64,000 bases of DNA, from positions 310,001 to 374,000 of the forward strand of contig SMMW01000567.1 in NCBI GenBank assembly GCA_004794655.1. The letters run 5' to 3'. The position numbers and the translations under genes are program-made. This DNA is from Marisa cornuarietis. Its lineage: Eukaryota > Mollusca > Gastropoda > Architaenioglossa > Ampullariidae. The stretch's first letter is position 1, and the number at the start of each line of letters is the position of its first letter. The notes beneath the pieces are model-generated. The model searched no databases. It was not told where the DNA came from and was given only the letters and a program-made list of their open reading frames with translations. Positions 11,351-24,369 of the stretch are shown here, piece after piece.

Positions 11351-13774
11351 GTTGCAAGCAGATTTTATAAATTCTAGAAGAGATAAAAAAACAAAACATG
11401 AACAAAGTTAGAAAAAGATTGAACCCAATAATCATCTCTGATCAGGTTCTTCCTTTAACATTAATAAACAGCCATTACTTGGTGGAACAGCTATGTAGCA
11501 TTTCTAATTATTGTTTTATCACTGTTTTATGTTTGTCAGAAGTAGCTTTTGACTTTCTTCATGGGAGCCCACTCTTGTGTTTGATGACACACTATGATAC
11601 CCTATTTAGTTCTCTTCTTTCAGAAAGCTAGTAAATGTAATTCGAAGACAAATTAATATTGATAAATATAAAGGATGGTTATTAAAATAATCAGGTCACC
11701 CACACTTTTCGTGTACATAGCAGTACCACTGAACAGATACAGAGATTCTGCTTTTACCCTTTGGCTTTAAGGCATTTTGGTCCACCAGTGAGAGGGGCAA
11801 ATCTTGAGATCTCGCCGGTCCCAGCCCTTCCCTCCCATCTAGGAGGTAGTGTGGCTTGAACTGAAGTTGTTTCCCTTGGTACATGTGTGGATCCTGAAAT
11901 GTGTGACGTCTAATTCAGCTTGTGCGGCAGATTCTAGAGGTTAGGACAACATCTCTCCCAAGGTCTAACAACCTGACCTTGAAATCAGAATGTCTTATTA
12001 CTGTCTGCTTGACTGTCTTCCTTTGCTGTTGGCAATGTTTGTTCCCATGGCCATGCGCAATTGACTCAAATTATATTGTATGTTAGGAAATTTAGTATCA
12101 GCATTGTAACAAGTGAAGTTAATATATTATGATAATTATATCTGTTATTGTTTACTGCCTTGAAAAATTGAATCAGATGCTTACTAACTTATGAGTGTGA
12201 GGAAAGTTCAGGCATTTTTTTCTTTTTTATCATATATAATGAGCTTTTTACATAGTGTTATAAAGTCAATAATCTTGATAACAACAGTAGGTCATCAGCA
12301 AGCATAAGGATAAACAGTTTCCGAAAACCGGAGCATAGGGAACACTATATTTGCAGACAACAAATAGAAAATATTTCATTCTACTGAAGACAACAATGCA
12401 AAGCTGTCTACATGTCCTTGCCCTAAACCATAAGGACAGCGTGGATTAAGTCTACCAGTTCATTATTCATCTGAAAACGAAAAGTGCTTTCAGAGAATCA
12501 TGCATCGCAATTACTTCTTGAAAAAAACGGATGTCATGCTCAGAGTGGCTGAGGTGGGGAGCTGTTATATTGTATGTCTGATTGGATGCACGTTTTATTT
12601 ATTTTTGTGTTGATTAATTTTGGACATGTGAAATAAGAGTAGTACAGCATTTCTATAAAAAGTTACATCACCAATGGTACTAATTCTTTTGCACATATAT
12701 GGCATAGATAATAAATATTAGGGACATGAAATCTACAAAAAAAAATAAAAGTTATTCTAGCTGATGTATTTCCAAACACAACTCTCTCCATGACACCATA
12801 AAGGCAACTATTTTAGCAGAAAATGGAGAAATTTCGTGTCATGACCTTTCTGCATTCAAATGATGATGGGTCAAAGGTGAAAGGCCGAACTGCAGAGGCT
12901 GGTACCTATTAAGTGCACTATTATATAGCTGGTTTTCATTATGATAAGAAATGTTCATTTATTTCTACTTGATCTGTGGCAGGAACATGCTAAAAGAGGA
13001 TGACCTAGTCTGTAGTAGTTTTTTTCAAATTCACACTGGGGATACCTCATTTCTTTTGTACTTACAAACTTCTGACGGATTCCATTAGACTTTGAGTAAG
13101 AGACAATATTTTACTGATGTGCCCTTTAGTTACCTTGCCAAAACACCTCCTGATTTTAAAAATTGAGAGGTGTAACTCCAATGTTTTGCATAACTTATTT
13201 AATATAAATATACTATACACTTATAAATGGTATAAAAATTCTTTGTCACCTATAATAAGTTACACTATTTTTGTCATGTTTTAATTCCTTCTATATTGTT
13301 ATTTTCTCTTATCATAATTGCTAAAAGCTCACACAGAATGAAAATACAGGTAGGGTAAGGCAGGTAACATTGAAATTTTAGTCACTGGGCTATAAAAGCA
13401 GAGATGTTAACACAGCTGAGTGCAATATTTGTTTCTAGTTTAGTCTGTTCAAATTTGGTGGTCAGACCTTTTTTTTTCCACCTTGCTGACCATCTTGACT
13501 CTGTGGTGTTGTCATGTCTGCACTCAGAGATGTGTCAGGAACCACATTAGCATATTATGTATTAGTGCATGTACATAAAAGCCAGGAAAGCAAGGTTAGT
13601 GCTCATTAAGTCCTTTCTGTGTTCTGAAGTTCCACATGATTTATTTACAATGAGGGTGACCTCAGTATTGTAAGCTGATACTTTATTAAAATAATTAATT
13701 TTGAAGTAGCTGATTCAAAATTTTAAAAATCTAAAAACAGTTGTAGATAAAAACTTGTAATGGTTATTCATTTT

Positions 13775-14169
13775 GAATCCCAGACACTTAATCCCCGACA
13801 CTAAATCTCTAACACTTAATCCCGTAGACTTTTAATCCCCAGACACTTAATCCTCAAAATGAAATTTCAACTCAAAAAAATTATGAAGTGAATGAAAAAT
13901 GTAATTCAAATTCAAATAATTATTTTCATGTAAACATCAAAATAAGTTTGACAATTAAAATACATATTATACTTAACTTCAACATCTATAACATTAGTTA
14001 AAGATCATGTAAGCTATTAAAGTCAATGTTGGAGCCATTTTGAGTGTTGTGTCGCGATTTAGGGGCATTTTTGAGGATTAAGTGTCTGGGGATTAAGTGG
14101 TTAGGGATTAAATGTCTAGGGGATTAAGTGTCAAGGATTAAATGTCTGGGGATTAAGTGTCCGATCACC
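13775..14169. mobile_element. 395-bp foldback/MITE-like element with tandem-repeat TIRs
   Basis: Two inverted arms (about 13775-13860 and 14069-14169) are each built from several tandem 15-17-bp units of the type GACACTTAATCCCCA on the left and TGGGGATTAAGTGTC on the right. The outer ends are flanked by the same 9 bp, ATTCATTTT (13766-13774 and 14170-14178), a target-site duplication. The spacer is AT-rich and codes for nothing. Nine-base duplications and long TIRs fit Mutator-like non-autonomous elements; family assignment is inference. Confidence 0.8.
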
Positions 14170-14304
14170 ATTCATTTTAAATGTCAACACTTCCAGTTGG
14201 TATGCTCTTCATATAAAGTACCATGATTTCTTTATTACTAATTTATTGTCATCTGCAATAGATGGTTAGTGAAATTATATAATGTGGCTGTTAATCTTTG
14301 AATA

Positions 14305-14364
14305 GCTATGAATGTGTTGTTCCCTTACTTTTTGTTTTTCCAGTACTATGTGATGAGGGAGTGA
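14305..14364 (+). repeat. Diverged direct repeat, copy 1
   Basis: The block AATGTGT..TTCCCTTACTTTTT....CCAG.A.TATGTGATGAGGGAGTGA matches the block at 15965-16028 at most positions, in the same orientation. Nature unknown. Confidence 0.5.
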
Positions 14365-14509
14365 CAATATGAAAAAATAGTGAACTTTCAACATAGATCA
14401 GTTGTAGCTCACCCTGAAACCTATTATCCCCTCATTTATGCAAAAACACAGTAACAAGTGTGGTTTGTGTATGTCTCTTGCATAATACGAATGGTAGCCA
14501 TGAGTTCGA

Positions 14510-16400
14510 TGAAACACTGTGTTAACAATTCATGCGGTTCAATTGCCTAGTACATGCGCAGGATACAATGATTTACTACCAGGTATAGGCTTTTTCTGGT
14601 GCTGTTTTACTGCCATCCCTGCAGGGTTATACGGCAAGCACAAACTCACCCCCCCCCACTCTTTCCCAGATTTATGGATAATTGCAATGCGTCGGTGTAA
14701 AATGCATTGCATTTCTAGTCACCAAACGGCTCCTTAGGCTCTGGAACGTCATGATGCATTCGCCCCTACCCCCATGTCTTTGTCTTACGTGGCCCTCGCT
14801 CGCACGGCGACACATTGACGGCTAGGCCTGCGTTTCCAACAGACGCACGAGTCGTGTTGAGGACGGGTTGCGTCGTCTCGAACGCGAAGGGGTACAATAA
14901 AATATAGTGAAAGACGGAGAAAAGTCGCTTGAGAGACACAGGAGATCTTGTTCTCGAATATAGCGAGGGCTGAGCCGCACTGGAAACAGTACCTTTGTGG
15001 GGCCTGTGCGCAATCAGGACAGGTGGGACCTGTTATTTTCGCAAGCCTGGTTGGGTAGCTTGTGCGATGAATCAACAGTTGAAAGCACGGGCTGGTGACG
15101 AATGACAGTACCTCGTCGTACGGCTGTGTGGTGCAGAAGCTAGATCGCGATGATGAGGTGACAAGCGGTTGATGGTGTGCAGACTCTTTGAAAAGATGAA
15201 CCGAGGTGCCTTGTGTTTTGTTTCCCGACAGGTCGATAGTAAGTTATCCATCCCCTGCGTGTGACACCGCATTCTGTCACATGATTAATCATCTGCGTAG
15301 TATGAAACTGTCGAAACTACCCGCAGGCAGAAAGCTATCCATACTACAATTGCTGGCGAGAGGAAGTAGAAACCTACAGTCTCAGGGCTGGTGGCTCAAA
15401 AGAAAGAGTGAATTCAGAGCAAAGAAGTGACCACCTGCGCTTTAAGAGAGACAGTACACGTTGTGCTGTGCGCCACGACTGCGAGGAACGTAGCCAAGTG
15501 GAAACAGCTGGGGTGCGAGAGCTAAGCGGAGGGCCCAGGCTCTTGCTGTGTTGACAGCCCTGGGTCACGGACTGGACACCGAGCGGACGACTGACTTGAG
15601 CGATTTTGGCTTGCCCGCTCCACCACTTACGAAGCCCCCTCACCCTCTGCTGGCCTTTACTGAGCGGTGCTGTGAGCCTTGTCGTGCTGAAAGTAAACTT
15701 GCATTCCTGTCCGAGGCTGACCTACTTTACGCAGGCATCTCCCCACTGGAGAGGGACAATTTTTTTGCTTGAGCTCATTATCGACTGCGACACCGGATGG
15801 TAGGGGATGAACAACACGGAGGAAATTGGCTAGGACAAGATGCTGTTAACAGCGCCCATTTTCGCATCAGTAAGTACCCTTTCTACATGCAGTGGAAGAG
15901 TTGACGCCCTACACATTAGTGTGAAATTATCTGTCTAAAATTGCAATTATTCATTGTCTGCACAGCTAAAAATGTGTGTAGTTCCCTTGCTTTTTATCTT
16001 CGCCAGCAGCATGTGATGAGGGAGTAAGCGCGCGGTAGGGCTAAGGGTCACAACCTATGACAAACCCTAGCTGGCATCACCTTAGTACAGCTCAGTCAGA
16101 AGTACACCGTCACATGTAGTTGTCCTTATCATCCCCCATCCATCCCTGTGTCGATCAGCCGCCTCATGTACACGCAGACGACACGGGCCTGCAACTTTCG
16201 GGACGCCGCGCAAACTTCCTCCTGCGATGGCCGAGTAAGCCAGCGGTCGGTCGGAAGCGGTGACTCACTGTGGGGGCTCGGCCTTCCCGTCAATTCATTT
16301 GTGATGATGATCCCGCGTGTGGGAACTTTGTGTGGAGACCTAGACTCGGAGACAGTGGGGAACGCCTCAATGCTCATTTTCTCACAGCCACATGATGATA
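14510..16400. promoter_or_regulatory. CpG-rich island inside the first RBFOX intron
   Basis: This is the most GC- and CpG-rich part of the intron, especially 14760-15620. Open frames occur on both strands (for example about 193 codons at 16148-16729 on +), but none has a recognisable domain and opposite-strand frames overlap, as expected from composition. An internal promoter or non-coding first exon for shorter RBFOX isoforms would fit the family, since vertebrate RBFOX genes use many promoters. No TATA-Inr-donor combination stood out. Confidence 0.3.
15965..16028 (+). repeat. Diverged direct repeat, copy 2
   Basis: Partner of 14305-14364; both copies contain TTCCCTT.CTTTTT and ATGTGATGAGGGAGT. 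A shared AGTG(T)GAAATTAT stretch upstream in each copy suggests the duplicated unit is longer than the obvious core. Confidence 0.5.
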
Positions 16401-16729
16401 GAGGAGGGCCACTGAAGATTATCAGTGGCAGGGTAGAGGGTGGGGGAGGGGAACAATCTGAGAAAAGTAAGACTTTGTTCAGTAGCCTTTGTTCATGGCT
16501 TTGCTCGGTGACATCTGTATGTCACTCCACTATATATTTAAACAACGGCAACGATTGGCCACATGCCAGACTAGCTGTTCTCGAAAGCCTTTCTCCTTCT
16601 GCCGGTTCTTTCTCTTTTATTTTATTTATTTTTTTAACTTGCTCCCCTCCACCTCCCTTCTCTAGCGGAAATACTCAGCCCCGTACGTCCGCAGTAGTAC
16701 GCATAGTTAGCAGTGCTCGCCTGCTATGA

Positions 16730-19700
16730 TGGATCAAATAGTAGTAACTGGGTGGTGCCAAAGGTTGATATAGAAATGAGGTTCCTTCTACTGATGTGCA
16801 AAATTCTATAGGAAGTAGCACAGCTGTTGTGCTGTATCTCCAAAGTGAGGTGAAGATAATTGCACAGTGGACATCATTAATGAAACAATTTAGTGTGCAT
16901 AGATGGACATGTCAAACTGCAGAAAATTATAGTCTGTGTGATTGCCTTCTGTAAACATACAAAAAAAAGGGAAAGGAATTCAAACATTGAAAGTTAACAA
17001 GTCGACCAGCATTTTGACTCTTAGCTGTTGTGATGGCCTTTTGTCTTAAATAATGGCTGTTTAGATAATAATTGTTAGATGATTATTGTGAAGGTTTAGC
17101 TCAGGTAATTCACAAGTAGTAAGAGAAAATACTTATGCTGTTGTGTTTGTCAGTCAAGTTAGTTAGTTAGTTGTTGTTTTATGCCAAGTCAGCAACTATG
17201 GCTATCTCATGGCAAAAACAATGTACATGACTATTCAAAGGTTGATATTTGTCAGTCAAAGGAAGCAAAACAGAAGAATCTTAAATTTCTTTTCTCTAGT
17301 CACACAACTGTAGACACAGCATCTATTTCACACATGCAGATGATACACTTTACCAACTTACGTACTAAATACCATAGCAAGTCCCCATAATATGTAAGCA
17401 TGGGATGTAACGTTATTGCAAAACTTTGCTTGAAATGAGTGTTGTTGGTGATTCAACTGTCTCACCAACTATTCAAATAACAACAGCTATACCAATGGTA
17501 ATGATCATAACTGTCATTTTGCTGTGATAAAGACAACTGCAAAAAATGATCAGAACAACAGATGACAGCCACAACAGCAGGAAGTCAAAAATGGCCCCAT
17601 TGTGATTATAATGATGACTACTGTCACTGTGACCACAAACACAGCATGAACACAACTATAACTACCACAATAATAGTCATAGTGGCGTGACAACCTTAAC
17701 AAATATTATAGGAATACAATAATAACTATGAAAACTACTATAGCATAACAATGAATGAAAGTTTGAGTTTAAACATAAAAACCATTTTAAAAAATGTTGA
17801 ACAAATAGATAATAAGTTTTGTGCATTTTTTTTTTTGTAGTTGATGTTTGATTAAATGTTAAACAGCATAAATATATGACTTGCAAATACAAATTGTGCT
17901 ACTCCAATGCATCAGGAACAACAGTTTCACCTATAGTGGTCATGACTTAGATAAGCCCTTCAACCTTTTGTGAAGTGCAGGATATGTAGATTCTCCACAA
18001 TAAATGGCATTGTGACTACCCATTTTCAACTGTAGGTTATGTATTCACTCAGTCTAAAACTCAGTAGTGTATGTTTACACTAAGGTTACTGTTGAATGTC
18101 TGGCACAGGCAGAAAATTAAAAAATTTTGAAGTCGTTTTTCTAACTAGACCAACTTTGACAAAACATCGCTAGATATATATATTCTGGTAACTGTGCACT
18201 GGAGTAGTATGCAATGTCTTGATTAAGCCCCAACTACTTTTCGTTTAAGAAACAATTTTAAAGCATGTGCACTAATGTAGTCTGGAGTCACTTGAGACAT
18301 CTTGAGATCAGTACCAGCCAGCATGTGAAGATATTCAAATCCCTTAGAGGGTAAAACTGACAGTCACTTAAGGTATAATTACACATTCAGAATATCTTTG
18401 GGTTGATATATAGATCACCAGCATGAGCATCAGACATAATTTGCTTTTAAATGCTGATTAGAAATAAAAAGTAGTACTAGTATTTAAAATGCAGGTATAT
18501 GTTATTGGTGCTGCTTGTTTCAGTCTTAAGTTTATGATAATAAAAAATGTGTGATTAGATAGTGCATAATCACACTCAAGAGGGAGCTTGCTATCAGTGC
18601 TTGAGATAAGAATAAGACATGGATATCAGGCAAAGGATGGAATCATAAGCAAACACGCACGCAAGTAATAAAAGACAAACCTAAAAGATGTAAAGAGGAA
18701 TCATGGAAACTAAGGATTGAGAGTTTATGACTACACTAGACGTGTAAACTCCCTTAGATGCCTGTTAGTGTTAACTGGCTTGACCTTGACCCTCATCCTA
18801 ATTTCCACAATCACAAAAATTTTCAAGCATTTTTTAAAGAATTATACAAAGCATAAACCATACATGACAACATTTTAAATGAAGTTCAAGATAAGTTCAG
18901 AAATACTGTTCCTATGTCAGTCCATCTTGAAACTGTAAAAGGTAAAGGTCCTTCCCTAACCTTTTTCATGTTTTCTGGGGAGTGCAGTGTTAGAAACCTC
19001 ACTTTTCTCGTCCAGCAGTTTGTGAGGGTGGCGCCATCTCCTCTCCCTTGCTGCCTTACCTTCCCCAGCCCTCTGTAGACTCGGGTACCCATTCCCACCA
19101 GCTGGGTCGACTGGGGGTAGGGGGGTGAGTTTGCTGCACCACATGGATGTGGAACGCTAGCACTGGCAATTCGCTTCCCCATCTTGGAACAATACTTTCT
19201 TAGAAGTCAAAAGAAAATAGGTATATCCAATCGCATTTTTGACAAATAATTTTGGACACAAGAGTTACACAAAATATGTGATCACTGGGCTATTTAGTCC
19301 TATTAGCAGTGGATCCAAACGTTCACACACCATGGACTAATGAGAGTAAAAATGAATATACATCACCTTTGATTTTTTTACAAAATGCCAGTAATGCTTT
19401 CTGTGTCAGAACCCTACCATGACACAGCCTTGTGAAAATCCTTTTGATAAGCGCCGAGCAGGCACTAAAGATTATGTAGGATGAGTTACATGAACTTATT
19501 CCAGCTTGTTTTTGTTATTTATCATGAAATTTTGCTGCTTCCAGGATCCAGAATTTTGGAAACATGCACATATCTCCATATTGTACTGTTCATTCTACAA
19601 CTAAAAAATTCTTCACCTGCAGAACTCTCATTCTTTTTGGGAATACCTGCTTTCTAAAGCCTCCAATACTTCGTCTACAGCCATCAGTCATCTTGAATTA

Positions 19701-22700
19701 AATAATTTTTTTGTTGTCGTTTTAAAGGATGCAGATGAAATGGTTCTTTGAGGTAATTGGTTGAATTATCAATTTCGTCCTTTGTGCTAGCATTTCTTGC
19801 ATAAGAATTATTAAATATGTTACCCCCCACCCCAGAACATCACTGTTGAAAGTAGAGCGTTCATATGATCGTCTCATAGTGGGGTGTTAGATTACTAACT
19901 GAAAGATTTACAGATTAGACAGGCACCTGTGTGTGAGGCTTTTTAAAACTTTGCATTAATTGTTTGGAAGAGTAGCGTGTACTGATTGATAATGGTATTA
20001 TGTTTGGGAATGTCAAAACCAGTGGTGCTGCTGAAGTGCTCCTAACAATGAGAGGAGGGTCTGTAATTTAAAGTTTCCTAACCAGCTGATGACTGTAGTA
20101 GACTCAATTCCTCTGGCTAGTTTGCTTTAATAGTATATAAACAGGAAGATAAAATAGTATCAATGACAGTTCAACCCAACTGTGTAGTTGTTTTAGTCAG
20201 GGGCATGTTTAGGTCCAAATTGCAAAGAGTGCATCCTTGCATAGTGTGGTATTCACCACATTGGCAGTAGCTGAGGAGACTGCTGTAGCATTATTACAAT
20301 TTTTGAAAATCTATAGCCACAAAAAAGACAATTCAAGGAAACCAACCTAAACATTGTGTAAATATTAACTTTTTCTTTCTCTGTAATGAAATACAAAAGC
20401 AAAGTGGTACAAGTTTTGGAGTTAACCAATGTTATTTCCAGTCATAAGCCATGCATTGTGCATAACATGACCAATGTGCATGCACATATCTGTGATTAAC
20501 AAAATTATTGCAAATGTTAGAAATCAAAATTAGAAACACTTTCAGTGCTTTGCAACATTTAAAAAAATGAGTAGAAGATGTGTAGTTTTAGATAATGGGA
20601 TTGTTTTATTGCTAAACAGATAAGTGAAAGAAAATAAGATAAAGCTTTATCTACTGTGCTAACAGATGACACTGAATAACTGTGGATGCAGGTACAAACA
20701 ACATCAGATCATTGTAATAAAGACATGGCAAAACATGCTTAAATTTGAAGATTTATAATTCATCTGCTGTAATAGTAGTGCTAATATTTGTAAATTTGTC
20801 ACTGAGTCTAATAGAAATTATCTTTGTGGTGTTAAAGAATAATAGCAATACCACTTATAAAGTATTATCTACAGTGTTATAAAGTGATACATTGTTTAGT
20901 AATGGTTCCATTTCATTGGATGACAAAGGGATCATTATTATTAGTATTGATCAGTTTTCACTTTTCTACATACTGGATAAGAGCTTTTGTCACAGCACAG
21001 GAAAAAAGTACTCCGTTGTATACTGGAGTACTGTTCATATTTCTAGCACTTAAATTTCCTAAGACCTAGGCAAAGAAGTTTCAGTTCCAGTTACTCATTT
21101 GTCTACAAGCAAAAGTAAGTAGGGATAATGAGCTTAGGTATTATATTTTTTAAATTTTGAATGGATATACAAAATTTTATTGTTAACTTAGTTAAGGAAC
21201 TGTTAACATATTAAGTTCTGACATTGTGTTTCACATTGCATGTGCATTGTAACCATGAAAACAAAACTAGGGGAAGTTTGGAGAAATGATAGCAGGTCTA
21301 AACTGTATGCTGAACAAATTTTTTGTTGGCAAGTTTGAATGGTTATGTCTCTAGCTACACTGTCATCAGTGAGCTTGGTTCATTTAGATGTGTTTTAAAG
21401 GCATTTTTTTCAATCAGTATCAAATCAGGCGCAGCATATTTTTCAGCTTAGAAAGGTTTCTTTTTTCTGTGCTTTTGGGGAAAAGGAAAAGTGCCTCATT
21501 ACTTTAAAGCCCAATTGTGAAATTCGGGACATTTGGTACACTTAAGGAAATAATTGAATTAGACAAAGTCAAGTGAGAAAATTTCATTGTAAGTTTACAT
21601 TCAGTGATAAAATTGAGGACATGCGCTAGTGACATAATTTTGTTCTATTACAGTTGGGAGTGTGTGTTGTTTGTGTATGCTGTGTTGTATTTCTTGAGCA
21701 AATGGACTGTGAAAAGCAGAATTTTATTTCTGCCTCATTGCTGAAAGCAGTTTTGTTCTAACCCCCTCCCTCCAACTCTTAGTAAGGATGATCCCATGCT
21801 TTTTCGTCTGGACAGGATTATAGGTCATACGTCCTGATCTTCAGCACAGGAGGTTTATTTCTCAGAACAAGTCTGGTTTACTATGATCAAACCTTAGTTG
21901 CTGACTCTGAAGGAAGACACTAATTAGCATCTTGTTGCCAGTCCAAATTAACCATCACCTATCTATGCAAAATAATGTAGTCCTCTCGTAAAATATATTT
22001 TTTAACATTTTTTACACTGGTGATGCTATGACAGAAATGTCGAATTCAACACTATGACTGGGTTTTTGATTTGGAAAGGAAATGACATTATGACCATCAC
22101 ATTTATGAAGGGGTTTTCGATTTGTAAGGACATTCATGCCATTGAAGCTTTCTCTGTGTTTCACACATTTAGCAACAATTTAAAATATTTCAAACAAGAT
22201 ATAGAGATGATTTGCTTTAGCCTTTAATCATTTATGTTATGAAGTGGGGGAAGAGTCAGGGCCTATTTTAGTTTGTTTTCCATCAAAGCAGGGTTTAGGG
22301 ATTCATTTCGGTTGAAAAAGCTTTATTTTCGATGCATGTGTGTTGCCTGGGGTCGGAGAAGAACGTTGTTTCTTGGGCTTCCCTGAGATGAATGAGACAT
22401 GATTAGAAGCTGACGTATTTACAGACAAAAGCAGTTTTCGTCCAGTAACAGATAATGTGCGTGTTTAACAATACCGTCAGTAGCGCTAACATCCTATTTT
22501 GGGGGCATTGGTAACGGAGGAGCGCACATGGTCAATCTACCATTCCTAATCACGAAAGATTTCATAGCCTTTTAAGAAATGGAAAAGCACTGGCCAGATT
22601 TAATTAAACCCAGTCCACAAGAAGAAGGCGGAAGCTGCGTTCGAGATAAATGCATGTGACAAGGCACCAGCTTTTTAAGTTTTCATAAAAATTTTCCTAG

Positions 22701-24360
22701 AATGAGTTGTCTGCAAAACCATATTCTTTTTATTAGATTTTTTTAAATCTTATGTCTTAAATATGTATTTTATACACGGACAGTAGACGTCATTTGTATT
22801 ACGTATATCTTCCTGGGAAATGCGACCTGGTGCTAGTGCTGTAGTTGTAAGGTTTTTGCGAAAGCTGATACGCTATGCTGTAGGATAGAGGGGGAAAGGC
22901 ATCTGATTAATAAAACGTAATTTAAAAATCCGAGTAGATTTGAACTAGATACTTTCGAAGTTGAAACAATGATTAAGAATAGCATCGTGCATATTTATAT
23001 ATTTTTAAATCATAGTCGAGAAGTCGCGTTTTCTGAAATACAAGGGGGAGAAACTGCTGTGAATATCTTTGTCCCGACGTGCTATGCTCCCTTTGTGTGA
23101 CAAAGGCTTCAGACGTGACAAGGAGGATGACTCACAAAGAGAAAACAACCTTAATTCTTCACTGGGCTGGCATCTGCCACCCTTACAAATCTGCCTGTTC
23201 GGTCTCTTGTCTGCCAAAAGGGTGCCCGGGTGTCCTAGAGTTGCAGAAGAAGTAGTTTTCTTTAAGCAGTTAAAAAAAACAACCCCAAGAACTAAAATAA
23301 ACTTGAAATAGTAAGGTTTTACCACTCACTGTACAATTTTCTCTATACTTCAGCAGACACCAACATCTGAGGTAGGAGATTTTTCTCTTTTAAAATATAT
23401 TTGTAATTTTTTTGTGGTTAGATTTACTCATTCATTATTTTAAAATAATCATTGAATAATAATAGGAGGCAGCAGGTCATAATTATTTACTTCTAAAGTA
23501 AGAATGCATGCTCAGTGCTTGTCAGTTTGGCTTTTTTTTTTTAACTGTTGACGATGAAAAAGGTTTCATAATGACATTGTACTACTTTTTTATTTGTCTT
23601 CCATTGTCATAAAGATATAAGGGGAGGGAATGAGGGAGCAAAAAAGATTACCTGGAACTAACGAACTAGATTGGCAGACTTTGGGGATAGGGATTAAAGC
23701 TAACTTAGATATATTGGTGGGGGCTGAATTAGGAGTAGGGGTTAGAAGAATGAAGGCAATATTAACAAAACCAACTGCAGAGCTGACAAAACTTTGGCTA
23801 GAATTTTGTGAGGAAAATGGAAGATAAATGTCTTTAACAAACATTAGGGTTTGGTCTCTTTGTAAACTTAGGACCTCTCTTTTGTTATCTTTAGTTAACT
23901 GCTTACATGTGTATAGCTCCTCCATGCCCTTTAATGATAAGAGTATGCATGTGCACAAGTCATTGCAAGTCTGATGATATTAAAGAACGAAAAATGTAAA
24001 AACTGAAAGTATTGTTTATGTTAATGTATATGCTATCTTTATTTTTTATCTTTTGGGTTTTGGCGTGGGAAAGTGTACAATTGTGATATTACCTTTTGTT
24101 ATGCTATTTGCAGTTTTTGTCAAGAGCATGACAGTTTCACATAAATATATTTAATTTCTTTATATGAGAGATACCAGTCCAGAAAGCCGCATCCTATTTT
24201 TTTTTAATAATAGTAACGAGACAGTTTATTGGTCAGCTATTATATCTCATGTTAGATAATTGTCCAAATTTTACACCAGGAATTCCTTTAGAGTAGCTCA
24301 TAAGGCACTAGACAGTGGACAAGCTATTTTCAGAAAATTATTGATAAATATTGCATTATT
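16730..24360 (+). other. First intron, middle part
   Basis: AT-rich, no convincing exons. A GC-richer block (18920-19190) looks like an inserted repeat. A G-rich stretch near 23640-23760 is open on both strands but shows no known protein. Confidence 0.55.
18920..19190. repeat. GC-rich inserted block, probable interspersed repeat
   Basis: Composition changes abruptly at both edges against very AT-rich intron. It contains no splice-flanked exon and no recognisable protein. I found no terminal repeats or target duplication, so the repeat call rests on composition. Confidence 0.3.
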
Positions 24361-24369
24361 GCACTCTTA

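Larger units (their letters stand above)
6316..13765 (+). other. Large first intron, 5' part
   Basis: AT-rich sequence without convincing exons. It contains GT microsatellites at 6944-6961 and 7552-7573, an AT run near 10436-10450, a direct-repeat pair near 8949 and 9322, and a diverged dispersed-repeat pair near 9790-9860 and 11270-11350. Confidence 0.6.

Noticed and set aside
16148..16729. 193-codon plus-strand open frame in the CpG island
   Set aside because: No recognisable motif; its 3' part runs into T- and C-rich low-complexity sequence, so it is probably a composition effect.
17465..17700. Repetitive AAC/ATG/ACA-rich stretch
   Set aside because: Degenerate low complexity without a fixed unit; not a true tandem array or CRISPR.
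23630..23827. 65-codon frame reading GIGIKANLDILVGAELGVGV
   Set aside because: No splice sites and no known family; the Gly/Val/Leu pattern follows from G-rich sequence, and the opposite strand is open too.
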